NCBI GenBank assembly: GCA_963843455.1
Contig: CAWJKE010000015.1
Span: 124,001 to 188,000 of the forward strand
Direction: 5' to 3'
DNA from: CAIQPS01 sp963843455
GTDB taxonomy: Bacteria > Actinomycetota > Thermoleophilia > RBG-16-64-13
DNA length: 64,000 bases
This document shows positions 49,934 to 59,094 of this stretch, one piece after another. Position 1 is the stretch's first letter, and every line of letters begins with the position of its first letter. Position numbers and translations under genes: made by a program. Below the pieces are notes generated by a model, which ran no database searches, was not told the origin of the DNA, and saw only the letters and a program-made list of their open reading frames with translations.

Positions 49934-51394
49934 CTACCCCTCCCGCGGCGGAGCGCCCCGCCGCGAGGCTCGGCGAACAGGTTCAGGCTCGTCACATCCG
50001 TCGGCCGTCGGCGCCGGAGCGGTGACCGGATCGATCCACGGCCCGTCCCTGCCGATCAGCTTCTTGGCTTCGGACGGTCCCCAACTCCCGGGTTCATACA
50101 TGCGGAGGGGGACCTTGTCCCCAAGGATGGGCTCGACGATACGCCACGACGCTTCGACCCCGTCTTCGCGCGCGAACAACTCCTGGATTCCGTCCATGGC
50201 GTCGCTGAGTAGGCGCTGGTAGGGAGACCGCAAATCGGCCGGACGGGACGTGACCGTCAGTTCCGCGTCCCTGCCGACCATCCGGTCACCGGGCACCTTG
50301 ACCCGAAGCCCGAGGGCGATCACGACGTCGGGGCTGATGCGAAGCCGCAAATGTCCCGAAGAGAGGGGGACGTGCTCGCCGAAGGTTTCGCGAGGGGGAC
50401 GGCGCAGCTCGATGAACACCTCGGTAGCGGTGACGGCCAACTCCTTGCCACTGCGGATGTAGATGGGAACGCCGGTCCAGCGCCAGTTGTCGATCATCAG
50501 CTTGATGGCAGCGTAGGTCTCGACGGTGGAATCCGGGCTCACGCCGGGAGCCGCGCGGTAGCCCTCGTACTGCCCTCTGACCACGTGGCGAGCTTCGAGG
50601 GGCCGCACGGCCATGAGGACCCGGGCTTTCTCATCCCGGTAAGCGTCGGGGATCCCGCCGCCGGGCGGATCCATGGCGATCACCGCGAGCAGCTGCAACA
50701 GGTGGTTCTGGATCACATCGCGGATGGCGCCGGCCTCTTCGTAGAAGCCGCCACGCTCCTTGACCCCGAAGTCTTCGGCCATGGTGATCTGGATGCTGCG
50801 CACGTGGTCGCGATTCCAGATGGGCTCGAGGAGCGGATTGGCGAAGCGGGTGTAGGTGATGTTCTGCACCGGCTCCTTGCCCAAGAAGTGATCGATACGA
50901 AAGATGGCGGATTCCGGGTAGTGGTTACGGAGGGTGTTGTTCAGATCGAGGGCGGACTGGAGGTCGCGGCCGAACGGCTTCTCCACGAGGACTCGGGCGT
51001 TCAGGCTGCAGCCGGAGGACGCGAGCGAGTTGGTCACCACCGGGAAGACGCTGGGGGGGATGGCCATGTAGAACAGGGGAGAGCCGGTCCCCTGCAGTGC
51101 GCTGCACATCTTGTCGTAGGTCTCGGGTGCGCCGTAGTCGCCCTGGACATAACGGAGCATGCTCGAGAACCTGGCGAAAGCCTTCTCGTGGAAATCGCCG
51201 TTCTGCACCACGGCGTCCTTCGCCCGAGCGATGAGCTGGTCCACGCTCCAATCGGAGCGAGCCACGCCGATCACCGGAACGGAGACGTCCTCGTCGCGGA
51301 AGAGCCCGTAGAGAGCGGGAAAGATCTGCTTGTGGACGAGGTCGCCGGTGACGCCGAAGACGACGATCGCGTCAGACCGAGACGTTTGCATCAT
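49934..51394 (-). CDS. zwf: Glucose-6-phosphate 1-dehydrogenase
   Basis: 486 residues. NADP-binding G-V-T-G-D-L-V-H-K-Q-I-F-P-A-L-Y, substrate region R-I-D-H-F-L-G-K-E-P-V-Q-N-I, E-D-F-G-V-K-E-R-G-G-F-Y-E-E-A-G-A-I-R-D. Converts glucose 6-phosphate to 6-phosphogluconolactone and NADPH (or NADH). Start codons at 51394 and 51391 are tandem ATGs; its first bases overlap the HAD gene stop. It lies directly upstream of nuoA, so the oxidative pentose phosphate branch and complex I share a transcript. Confidence 0.97.
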   Translation of the reverse strand: MMQTSRSDAIVVFGVTGDLVHKQIFPALYGLFRDEDVSVPVIGVARSDWSVDQLIARAKDAVVQNGDFHEKAFARFSSMLRYVQGDYGAPETYDKMCSALQGTGSPLFYMAIPPSVFPVVTNSLASSGCSLNARVLVEKPFGRDLQSALDLNNTLRNHYPESAIFRIDHFLGKEPVQNITYTRFANPLLEPIWNRDHVRSIQITMAEDFGVKERGGFYEEAGAIRDVIQNHLLQLLAVIAMDPPGGGIPDAYRDEKARVLMAVRPLEARHVVRGQYEGYRAAPGVSPDSTVETYAAIKLMIDNWRWTGVPIYIRSGKELAVTATEVFIELRRPPRETFGEHVPLSSGHLRLRISPDVVIALGLRVKVPGDRMVGRDAELTVTSRPADLRSPYQRLLSDAMDGIQELFAREDGVEASWRIVEPILGDKVPLRMYEPGSWGPSEAKKLIGRDGPWIDPVTAPAPTADGCDEPEPVRRASRRGAPPREG

Positions 51395-52230
51395 CCCCCC
51401 TGCTCCCGCTTCGATAGGATATGGGTCTCGACGGCGCGGGCGAACCCGTCCTCGTCATTCGAAGAGGTGAGCGCCACCGCTTCGGCCTTGACCTCGGGAC
51501 CTGCATTACCCATGGCTATGCTCAATCCGCTCCGGCGAAACATCAGGATATCGTTGGGCCCGTCCCCGATGGTAGCGATGTGCTCCAGGGGGATGTCGAG
51601 AAATGTCGACAACCAGGCCGCGAAGGCGCCTTTGTTCGCATCCGGGTGCGTGATGTCCAGATAGTACGCCTGGGAGCGTGAGGCGGAGACGGCGGCGCCG
51701 AATTGTTCACGGGTCGCCCGCTCCGCCTCGGCCATGAGCACTTGATCGTCCGTCACTCCCACGAGCTTCACTACCCTGTCGATGACCCGGTCGTACGAGT
51801 CGACCACGGTCGGCGCGAACTGGACGGTCCTCTGCTCGCGGGCGACATGAGGACCTTGGGGATCTCGCACGTACCATTCGTCTGCCGAGTAAGCCCAAAC
51901 ATCGAGCCCCTGCCCGCGTATGAGGGCGACCACGCTTTGTGCGAGAGCGGCCGGTAGGACGGATTGGGCGATCACTGTGAGGTCCGGCTTCACAAGGGCC
52001 CCGCCGTTGAAGGACCCGGTCGGGGTCTCAATCCCCAGGGCTACTATGAACTGCAGCAGGCCGCGGGGCGGCCGGCTGCTCGTGATCGCCAGGGCAATCC
52101 CACGCTCCTTGAGCATGCTCGCTGCCCGTATCGTCGAGGGAGCCAGGACTTTTGCGCTGGTGACCAGGGTCCCGTCCACGTCGGCCAGAACGAGGCGGAT
52201 ACCGGGGTCGTGCGGAGCGCTCGCGCTCAT
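51391..52230 (-). CDS. Cof-type HAD phosphatase
   Basis: 279 residues from ATG 52230, overlapping the pgl stop by ATGA; a longer upstream reading is a shadow. HAD motifs: L-A-D-V-D-G-T-L-V (nucleophile Asp), T-S-S-R-P, and G-D-G-P-N-D-I-L-M-F preceded by a Lys in N-K-G-A. The large C2 cap inserted between motifs II and III marks the Cof/SupH group of sugar phosphatases. Placed within a pentose phosphate gene set, it may act on a sugar phosphate. Confidence 0.9.
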   Translation of the reverse strand: MSASAPHDPGIRLVLADVDGTLVTSAKVLAPSTIRAASMLKERGIALAITSSRPPRGLLQFIVALGIETPTGSFNGGALVKPDLTVIAQSVLPAALAQSVVALIRGQGLDVWAYSADEWYVRDPQGPHVAREQRTVQFAPTVVDSYDRVIDRVVKLVGVTDDQVLMAEAERATREQFGAAVSASRSQAYYLDITHPDANKGAFAAWLSTFLDIPLEHIATIGDGPNDILMFRRSGLSIAMGNAGPEVKAEAVALTSSNDEDGFARAVETHILSKREQGG

Positions 52231-53078
52231 CGTGACGGCTCCAGTTGCGAGGCGGCCTCGTCGTCGAGCAGCCACCAGAGGCGGCCGCTCACTGGCCGGA
52301 TCAGCCGCGCCGGTAGGTCCCGAGGATCGGGACCGCGATCGGGATCGGGACCGCCTTCGATAGCCGCCTTCACCACCGCAGCCTTGGAGGCGCCACTCAC
52401 CACAAAGAGCACCAGCCCGGCCCCGTTGATGAAGGGCGCGGTCAGGGTCACCCGCCACAGTCGTTTTCCTAAGCCGCCGGCGGCCGCCGCGGTCGCGGAG
52501 TCTTCGTATGCCGCCGCCGTCCAACGCTCCCGCTCGGCAAGCACTTCGGACCCAGGGAAGAGCGAGGCGGTGTGGCCGTTGTCACCCATGCCGAGCAGGA
52601 CGAGGTCGACACCTGGGCCGAGCGCCGCCCCAGCCGCCGGCGCGGTGCCGCCCGCCCCCGCCTCGAAGAAGGTGCGCAGCAACCTCTCGTAGTCGTCGGC
52701 CGCCTGCTTGGCCGCACCTTCGCTGGATGTCGCTCCGCCGCCGGCGCCGCCTTCACGGTCGGTGCATCTCATCGGATGCACCTGGCCAGCGGGAATCGGT
52801 ACATGGTCGAGCAGGGCGAGGCGAGCCATCCGCTCGTTGCTGCGCGGGTCTGTGGCCTCTACGCAGCGCTCGTCCCCCCAGAAGACGTGGGTCGCCTCCC
52901 AGGGGATGAGTCCGGCCAACGGCGGCTTGGCCAGAAGCTGGTAGATGGGCCTCGGCGTACCGCCGCCCGACAGGGCGATGGTGAAGCGGCCGGTCGTCTT
53001 CACTGCGCGCCGGGCCGCGGCCACGATGACGGCGGCCGCGGCGACGGAAAGCGACTCGATGTCAGGAAGCACCGCCAC
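52227..53078 (-). CDS. pgl: 6-phosphogluconolactonase (DevB type)
   Basis: 283 residues. N-terminal A-L-S-G-G-G-T-P-R-P-I-Y-Q-L-L-A, E-A-T-H-V-F-W-G-D-E-R-C-V and L-L-G-M-G-D-N-G-H-T-A-S-L-F-P-G are the family motifs (GGGTP ribose-phosphate loop, W-x-D-E-R, G-M-G-x-D-G-H). An Ala/Gly-rich insertion interrupts the middle. Second step of the oxidative branch, between gnd and the HAD gene; 71-base gap after gnd. Confidence 0.93.
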   Translation of the reverse strand: MAVLPDIESLSVAAAAVIVAAARRAVKTTGRFTIALSGGGTPRPIYQLLAKPPLAGLIPWEATHVFWGDERCVEATDPRSNERMARLALLDHVPIPAGQVHPMRCTDREGGAGGGATSSEGAAKQAADDYERLLRTFFEAGAGGTAPAAGAALGPGVDLVLLGMGDNGHTASLFPGSEVLAERERWTAAAYEDSATAAAAGGLGKRLWRVTLTAPFINGAGLVLFVVSGASKAAVVKAAIEGGPDPDRGPDPRDLPARLIRPVSGRLWWLLDDEAASQLEPSR

Positions 53079-53149
53079 CGAAGAGCCTGCACAGGTCGTG
53101 TCAGTGAGCGACCGCGTCCCCGTTCTCCTTCCCTTTGAGGTCCTCCCGA

Positions 53150-54601
53150 CTAGGATGACCAGTCGGTGTGGAAGACGCCCTCCTGATCGATCCGCCGGTA
53201 CGTGTGGGCGCCGAAGTAATCACGCTGAGCCTGTATCAGATTCGTCGGTAGCCAATCGGCGAGATAGCCATCCAGGTAGGCCAGCGCGGTGAGGATGCCC
53301 GGAACAGGGATCCTCGCGGCCGTCCCGGCAGCAGCAGCCGCCGCGAGAGCGACACGCCTGGCCGTCACCTCCCTGCTCAGATCCGGGTCGAGCAGCAGGT
53401 TGGGCAGATGCGGCTGCCGCTCGAAGGCCGCCCTGATGTCGCGGAGCAGAGCGGAGCGGATGATGCAGCCTCCCCGCCAAATGGACGCGACATCGTGCAG
53501 GGCCAGGTCGTAGCTCTGGGCAGCCGACGCTCGCTGAAGCTGCGCGAAACCTTGGGCATAGGTGATGATCACGCCGACAAAGAGGGCATCGCGCACAGTG
53601 TCGACCGTGAGTCCGGCGGTGCGGGCCGCGGCCCCGGCCGTGCCACCCGCGCCCGCCTCCCCCACGCCGGGGAGCCCCAGGACCTGCCGGGCGGCCGCCC
53701 GTTCGTCCTCCAGCGCCGACAGATTGCGCATGCTCACCGCGATGTCGATGTTGGGCACCGGCACGTGCAGGTCCATAGCGTTCTGCGAGGTCCACATGCC
53801 CGTCCCCAGTTGCCCAGCCTCCCCGAGAATCAGATCGACCAGGAAGCCGGGGGTCTTGTCGTCTCGCCGGCCAAAGATCGCGGCGGTTATCTCGAGCAGA
53901 TACGATTCCAGCTCTCCCGCCTGCCACTCGGCGTACACCTCGGCCAAGCGCTCGTTGCCGAGCCCCAGTCCCTGCCGGAGCAAGGCATAGCTCTCCGCGA
54001 TCAACTGCATGAGCCCATACTCGATGCCGTTGTGCACCATCTTGACGTAGTGCCCAGTTGAGCCGGGGCCCAGATAGGCTACGCATGGAGCCCCATCCGC
54101 CTTGGCAGCGACCGCCTCGAATACGGGCCGAACTGCATCGTAGGCGGGGCGCGGTCCGCCCGGCATCATGCTCGGCCCGTGCCTGGCGCCGGATTCGCCG
54201 CCGGAGATGCCTACACCCAGGTAGTCGATCCCTCGTGCGTTCAGCGCCGCCGATCGCCTCTCGGTATCTTTGAAATAGGAGTTCCCGCCGTCGATGACTA
54301 TGTCGCCGGCCCGCAGAAGTGGATCCAATCCCGCAAGCACCGCGTCCACCGCTTTCCCGGCGTCGACCATCAACATGATGCGACGCGGTGGCTTGACGGC
54401 GCCCAGCAACTCTTCCAGGGAGGAGCAGGGCTGCACGTGCTGCGTGGGTTGGAGTTCCGCGACAAACTTGTCGGTCACCGACGCCGTACGATTGAACGCA
54501 GCGACGGTGAAACCTTTGTCCGCGATATTGAGCACCAGGTTGCTGCCCATGGTGCCCAAGCCGATGAAGCCTATGTCGTTGCGCTGCGCGTTCATGTCCA
54601 C
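53150..54601 (-). CDS. gnd: 6-phosphogluconate dehydrogenase, decarboxylating
   Basis: 483 residues (the long, dimeric form). G-F-I-G-L-G-T-M-G-S-N-L nucleotide fold, D-G-G-N-S-Y-F-K-D-T-E-R-R, G-I-S-G-G-E-S-G-A-R-H-G-P-S-M-M-P-G-G and K-M-V-H-N-G-I-E-Y-G with the catalytic Lys. C-terminal tail A-Q-R-D-Y-F-G-A-H-T-Y-R-R. Converts 6-phosphogluconate to ribulose 5-phosphate with NADPH. An ATG at 54595 is also possible as start. It follows cydB by 12 bases, so it is transcribed with the bd oxidase. Confidence 0.97.
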   Translation of the reverse strand: MDMNAQRNDIGFIGLGTMGSNLVLNIADKGFTVAAFNRTASVTDKFVAELQPTQHVQPCSSLEELLGAVKPPRRIMLMVDAGKAVDAVLAGLDPLLRAGDIVIDGGNSYFKDTERRSAALNARGIDYLGVGISGGESGARHGPSMMPGGPRPAYDAVRPVFEAVAAKADGAPCVAYLGPGSTGHYVKMVHNGIEYGLMQLIAESYALLRQGLGLGNERLAEVYAEWQAGELESYLLEITAAIFGRRDDKTPGFLVDLILGEAGQLGTGMWTSQNAMDLHVPVPNIDIAVSMRNLSALEDERAAARQVLGLPGVGEAGAGGTAGAAARTAGLTVDTVRDALFVGVIITYAQGFAQLQRASAAQSYDLALHDVASIWRGGCIIRSALLRDIRAAFERQPHLPNLLLDPDLSREVTARRVALAAAAAAGTAARIPVPGILTALAYLDGYLADWLPTNLIQAQRDYFGAHTYRRIDQEGVFHTDWSS

Positions 54602-54613
54602 CCGCCTGTATCG

Positions 54614-55633
54614 CTATTCGTATCCCTCGCCGCTTTCGGCTTGCCGGCCCCGGAAAGTCCGGTAGACGACGTAGAGGCAGACAGCCACCAGTGGTATCCC
54701 GATGGCGGCCACCACCGCCATGGCCACCAGTGAGTTGTCAGGCGCGGCAGCGTTCGTGACGGTGAGGCTCATCGCCGGGTCGTTCGAGGCGGGCACGATG
54801 ACTGGGAACGCTCCTACCGCCCAGATCCCAACGAGTCCCACCACCACGGCGCTGGCGCCAAAGAACGCCGGCCGGTCCCGTCCCAGCCGCCCGAACACCT
54901 GCTGGCAGACGATGCCCGCCAGCACCAGGGCGATCGTCACCCAGCCTAGCGGACGGCCGATCAGCGTTTGAGCATGACCGGAGACCGCGAACGCCGCCAC
55001 CAAGGTGACGGCGGCAAAGACCGCCAGAACCAGCCAGCCGGTCCACCACCTGATGGTGCGCGACAGGGCATGAGCCTCCCCCAAGGTCTTGAGCGCAGCC
55101 CAGGCCGCGCCCTGGTTGGCGAACATGAACAGGGCCAGGAAGGCTACGACGATCGCGAACGGATTGAACAGGGAACCAGGCCCGCCGGCAAAGTCTCCGT
55201 TTGCGTCGAGCGGCACTCCCCGGATGAGGTTTCCCGCCGCCAGCCCGAGGAAGATTGCGGCAGCGATCGACCCGCCCGAGAAGGCGAGGACCCAGCGGAG
55301 TGAGATCGGCACCCGCGCATAGTAGAGGCCAAGAGCTCCGGAGCGGAGAATCAGGCCGAACAGGATCAGCATGAAGACCAGGTAGAACCCGCTGAGCACG
55401 CTTGCGTACACCGGCGGGAACACCGCGAACACAAGGCCGCCGATGAGGATGAGCCACACCTCGTTTCCGTCCCACACCGGGCTGATGGTGCCGTGCAGCG
55501 CTTCGCGGCGTTCGCCATCCCGGCCCACCATCGCGTACAACATACCTATGCCGAGGTCGAAGCCGTCCAGGATCGCGTACGCGGCCACGAAAACAGCCAC
55601 TACCACGAACCAGGCGATCGCGAGGCCGGTCAT
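54614..55633 (-). CDS. cydB: Cytochrome bd ubiquinol oxidase subunit II
   Basis: 339 residues, about nine helices; conserved G-F-D-L-G-I-G-M-L, W-D-G-N-E-V-W-L-I-L-I-G-G-L-V-F-A-V-F-P-P-V-Y and the A-A-W-A-A-L-K-T-L-G region. Overlaps cydA by ATGA. Partners CydA in the high-affinity O2-reducing oxidase, supporting microaerobic respiration or O2 scavenging. Confidence 0.95.
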   Translation of the reverse strand: MTGLAIAWFVVVAVFVAAYAILDGFDLGIGMLYAMVGRDGERREALHGTISPVWDGNEVWLILIGGLVFAVFPPVYASVLSGFYLVFMLILFGLILRSGALGLYYARVPISLRWVLAFSGGSIAAAIFLGLAAGNLIRGVPLDANGDFAGGPGSLFNPFAIVVAFLALFMFANQGAAWAALKTLGEAHALSRTIRWWTGWLVLAVFAAVTLVAAFAVSGHAQTLIGRPLGWVTIALVLAGIVCQQVFGRLGRDRPAFFGASAVVVGLVGIWAVGAFPVIVPASNDPAMSLTVTNAAAPDNSLVAMAVVAAIGIPLVAVCLYVVYRTFRGRQAESGEGYE

Positions 55634-56964
55634 CCGGCGCGCTCCTCGGTGCTCGCCGCGGGTAGCGGCCCCTTGCGGACGATGCCCCGCATCACGTGCA
55701 ACCAGACGACGAGCACGCCGGTGTAGAAGACCACGAGGATGGCGAGCGTGGTGGCCACTTCACCCGTGGACACCGTGGCCGACACCGCATCCGCCGTCCG
55801 CAACTGTCCCTGGACGATCCAGGGCTGCCTGCCTATCTCGGTGGTCATCCAGCCCAGGATGCAGGCCAGGATGGGCAGCCAAAGGGTGAGCCGCAGAATC
55901 TTGAGATAAGGAAGTGAGTAGTACAGGCGTCTTCGCCACAGCAGGTAGACGCCTATCATCATGATGGCGGCAAGGGTGATGCCCACGCCTATCATGAGGT
56001 GCCAGGTCTGGAAGACAATCTGGACGTTGGGCCGGTCTGCCGGTGGGACCGAATCGAGGCCCTGAACGACGTGGTTGGGATTCAGTCCGAGCATGAGGCT
56101 GAGCCCGTAGGGTATGGCGATGCTCACCGGGCGCTGACCGCTCTCGTCCACCCAGCCGAGGATGCTCAGTGGCTGGCGCGGCCCGGTCTCGTAGACCGCT
56201 TCGAAAGCGGCCATCTTGATCGGCTGGTCGGCCGCCACTTCCAGCGACTGCCAGTGCCCCAATAACGGCTGGGCGACCGAGGTGATGACGCCGACGATGA
56301 GCGCGACTACGAGCGCCCTCTTGGCGAAATCGACGTGCCGCTTCTTGAGCAGATAATGCGCGGCGATCCCCGCGGAGATGAAGGCCCCGGTCACGAACGT
56401 CGCGTTCACCACGTGGAGGAAGCGCGGCACAAAGGAAGGGTTGAATATCGCCGCCCAGATGTTGGTCAACACCGCGCGGCCGTCTTCCACGGCGAAGCCC
56501 GCCGGCGTATGCATCCAGGAGTTCGCCACGATAATCCAGAAAGCCGAATTGAGCGCGGCCGCGAAGACTATCCACACCGAGGCGTAGTAGAAGCGGCTCG
56601 AGACCCGCTTCTTACCGAATAGGACGATGCCCAGGAAGCTCGATTCGACGAAGAACGAGAGCATCCCCTCCGCGGCCAGCGGCGCCCCGAAGATGCTCCC
56701 CACGAACCGGGAGTACGCCGACCAGTTCGTCCCGAACGCGAACTCCATGGTGAGACCCGTGGCCACGCCGGCCGCAAAAGTGGCGGCAAACAGCCTTGTC
56801 CAGAGGTCGACCGCGGCCCGGTCTGACTCCAACCCGCTCCGCCTGTAGCGCCGCGCGGCCAGCACCATGATGAGACCCAGGCCGATGCTGATCGGCACGA
56901 ACACGAAGTGGTAGCCGATCGTGAGCGCGAACTGGACCCTGGCAAGCTGCACGGCGGTAGTCAA
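55630..56964 (-). CDS. cydA: Cytochrome bd ubiquinol oxidase subunit I
   Basis: 444 residues starting at TTG 56964, with GGGGAGG seven bases upstream. Heme ligand His 19 in I-G-Y-H-F-V-F-V-P, second His in R-F-L-H-V-V-N-A, quinone-site D-Q-P-I-K-M-A-A-F-E and G-R-Q-P-W are all present. The Q-loop is of the short kind. Reduces O2 to water with quinol. First gene of the long minus-strand cluster; no cydCD or cydX nearby. Confidence 0.96.
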   Translation of the reverse strand: MTTAVQLARVQFALTIGYHFVFVPISIGLGLIMVLAARRYRRSGLESDRAAVDLWTRLFAATFAAGVATGLTMEFAFGTNWSAYSRFVGSIFGAPLAAEGMLSFFVESSFLGIVLFGKKRVSSRFYYASVWIVFAAALNSAFWIIVANSWMHTPAGFAVEDGRAVLTNIWAAIFNPSFVPRFLHVVNATFVTGAFISAGIAAHYLLKKRHVDFAKRALVVALIVGVITSVAQPLLGHWQSLEVAADQPIKMAAFEAVYETGPRQPLSILGWVDESGQRPVSIAIPYGLSLMLGLNPNHVVQGLDSVPPADRPNVQIVFQTWHLMIGVGITLAAIMMIGVYLLWRRRLYYSLPYLKILRLTLWLPILACILGWMTTEIGRQPWIVQGQLRTADAVSATVSTGEVATTLAILVVFYTGVLVVWLHVMRGIVRKGPLPAASTEERAG

Positions 56965-57156
56965 ACTCCGGCCTCCCCGCTCGACAACGTCTCGGCTACC
57001 CTCGACCCGCCCATTAGAAACACCCGCGACCTCGGTGCCGCGGATCCACTCACCTAGAGCTTAGCAAGGACGGCGGTTTGACTTCATGCGCCCGGAGTCA
57101 TTCAATGGACTGACACGGAAACTCGACGAGCCGCGCGCTCGCACAAGGGAGGAAGC

Positions 57157-57936
57157 ATGGCCAAGCCTCTGCCGACCGTTGTCGCTGCCAACGGTAACCA
57201 GCTCTACTACGAACTGCGAGGGTCGGGTCCCGCCCTGCTCCTCATCCCCGGGGCTGAGGGTGACGCCGAGGAATACGCCCGCGTGGTCCCGCTGCTGCAG
57301 AACGAATTCACGGTCCTTTCGTACGACCGCCGGGCGTACTCTCGCAGCCCGCGCCCCGAGGGCTATGCGGGCACCAGCGTCGAGCAGCAGGCCGACGACG
57401 CGGCCGCGCTGCTCGAAGCCACCGGTCTCGCGCCGGCCACGGTCTGGGGCAACAGTTCCGGGGCCATCATCGGGCTCAGCCTGATCCTCAGGCATCCGGA
57501 AGCCGTCACCGCGGCCATGCTGCACGAACCGCCTCTGTTCGCCGGGATGAGCGACGTAGGAAAGGTGCTCGGGTTCTTGAGGGAGGCGACCGCAAACGGC
57601 AAGGTCCCCTTTTTGAGGGGCCTGACCGGTGACATCGTCTACGACGGATTCTCCGAAGGCTACAAGACGCGCCTGGCAAGCGACCGCACGTTCATCGAGT
57701 TCGAGTTCGACAATTTCGAGTATTTCCGGCCCTCTGACGAGGAGTTGGCCCGGGTATCCACCCCGATGCAGGTGCTATGCGGGTCCGAGAGCCCGCCCTT
57801 CTTCATGGAGGCCGCCACCTGGCTGGCCGAGCGGCTGGGGACGAACGTAGCGGTCATTCCCGGCGACCACGGGGTGCACTACTCGCTGCCCGATGAGGTA
57901 GCCCTGGCTGTCAAAGCCTTCGCGGCGGAGGGGTAG
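57157..57936 (+). CDS. Alpha/beta hydrolase
   Basis: 259 residues behind GGGAGGA. Nucleophile elbow G-N-S-S-G-A, oxyanion region L-L-L-I-P-G-A-E-G-D, acid D or E in the M-Q-V-L-C-G-S-E-S loop, and the catalytic His in P-G-D-H-G-V-H-Y. Likely an esterase or lactonase of unknown substrate. It is divergent from cydA and followed by a Rid protein gene five bases later. Confidence 0.9.
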   Translation: MAKPLPTVVAANGNQLYYELRGSGPALLLIPGAEGDAEEYARVVPLLQNEFTVLSYDRRAYSRSPRPEGYAGTSVEQQADDAAALLEATGLAPATVWGNSSGAIIGLSLILRHPEAVTAAMLHEPPLFAGMSDVGKVLGFLREATANGKVPFLRGLTGDIVYDGFSEGYKTRLASDRTFIEFEFDNFEYFRPSDEELARVSTPMQVLCGSESPPFFMEAATWLAERLGTNVAVIPGDHGVHYSLPDEVALAVKAFAAEG

Positions 57937-57941
57937 CGCTC

Positions 57942-58334
57942 ATGGAAAAGCGTCCGATAAACCTGGGCGACTGGCAGGACCAGTTCGACTTCTCCCAGGC
58001 GATCGAGGTACGCGGGGCGACGCGGACGGTCTACTGCGCCGGACAGGTCTCGGCCGATGCCGTGGGAGCCCCCGTTGCCGGCGACATGGTGTCTCAGTTC
58101 CACCGGGCGCTGGACAACCTGGAGACCGTGCTCGACGAGGCCGGCCTGACGCTGGCGGACGTGGTCAGGTTGAACTACTACGTGACCGACATCCCCGCGT
58201 TCCTCGCGGCCGTCCCCGTCGTGGGGGAGCGGCTCAAAGCGGTGCGCTGCAAGCCGGCGTCCACCTTGTTGGGCATCACCCGGCTGGCCGACCCGGAATG
58301 GATGATCGAGATCGAAGCGACAGCGGTCGGATAG
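57942..58334 (+). CDS. Rid family protein
   Basis: 130 residues with the YjgF/RidA trimer fold (V-Y-C-A-G-Q-V-S-A-D, A-L-D-N-L-E-T-V-L-D-E-A-G-L-T-L-A-D-V-V-R-L-N-Y-Y-V, M-I-E-I-E-A-T-A-V). The catalytic Arg of RidA (A-R-P-A-R-S) is replaced: here K-P-A-S-T, so imine deamination may not occur and the protein belongs to another Rid subgroup. Co-transcribed with the hydrolase upstream. Confidence 0.85.
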   Translation: MEKRPINLGDWQDQFDFSQAIEVRGATRTVYCAGQVSADAVGAPVAGDMVSQFHRALDNLETVLDEAGLTLADVVRLNYYVTDIPAFLAAVPVVGERLKAVRCKPASTLLGITRLADPEWMIEIEATAVG

Positions 58335-58338
58335 GGGG

Positions 58339-58962
58339 TCAGGCCAGGTAGTGCGAGACCAATCCGCCGAAGTCCGCGAACGATAGGCGCACGCCCGGGA
58401 CGGTGCCGAACCCGTAGCGCACAAAGGCGAACCCCATGCCGGCTTGTTCGGCCGACTCCTGGTCCCCGCGGGTGTCGCCCACGTAGACGGCATGCGCCAA
58501 GCGGTGAGCGGCTGCCAGGTTCAGGAGCATTCCGGATTTGGCGATCCCCGATAGACCGTGACAGTCCCAGCCGACAAAGTGCTCCCGCAGACCGGTGTGA
58601 CGGAAGAACTCCTCCAAGTACCAGTCGGGGCAGTTGCTCACCAGGAACAGCGGATACCGCGCGGCGAGTCGAGATAGGCCGCCGGCCACGCCCTCGTAGA
58701 GTTCGCCTCCCACCATCTCGATGCCGGTCCGCTCCCCAGCGTCGAGCAGCTCGAGGACGGGCGCGGGAACGGGGGACAGCTCGGGAAAAAGGATCTCCAC
58801 GCACTCAGGGAAGGGCCGACCCGAAACGGAGCGGATGCCGTCGACCGTGACCCGCGCCGGCAGGCCCATCTGCTCGAGGGCCAGATTCCAGCCGTAGGTG
58901 GACGCGGCGGCCGCGTCCCAGAGGGTGCCGTCCAGGTCGAAGATGAGGGCGTCGGGGGTCAT
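58339..58962 (-). CDS. HAD hydrolase (phosphoglycolate phosphatase-like)
   Basis: 207 residues. F-D-L-D-G-T-L-W-D at the N terminus, motif II in L-V-S-N-C-P-D-W, Lys in A-K-S-G-M and motif IV Y-V-G-D-T-R-G-D-Q-E-S-A. A small helical (C1) cap follows motif I. It is convergent with the Rid gene (4-base gap). Substrate unknown. Confidence 0.9.
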   Translation of the reverse strand: MTPDALIFDLDGTLWDAAAASTYGWNLALEQMGLPARVTVDGIRSVSGRPFPECVEILFPELSPVPAPVLELLDAGERTGIEMVGGELYEGVAGGLSRLAARYPLFLVSNCPDWYLEEFFRHTGLREHFVGWDCHGLSGIAKSGMLLNLAAAHRLAHAVYVGDTRGDQESAEQAGMGFAFVRYGFGTVPGVRLSFADFGGLVSHYLA

Positions 58963-59094
58963 GAGGAGATTCTACCCGGGACCGGGGTGGGCGGCCTCTC
59001 CTCTCAATTGGTAAAGCCGAATCGCCAAACTCTGGCGCCGGCGGCTCGGGTGCTATACCCTTCTGCCTGGGGTAGCGGAGGAAAGGACGGTCGG

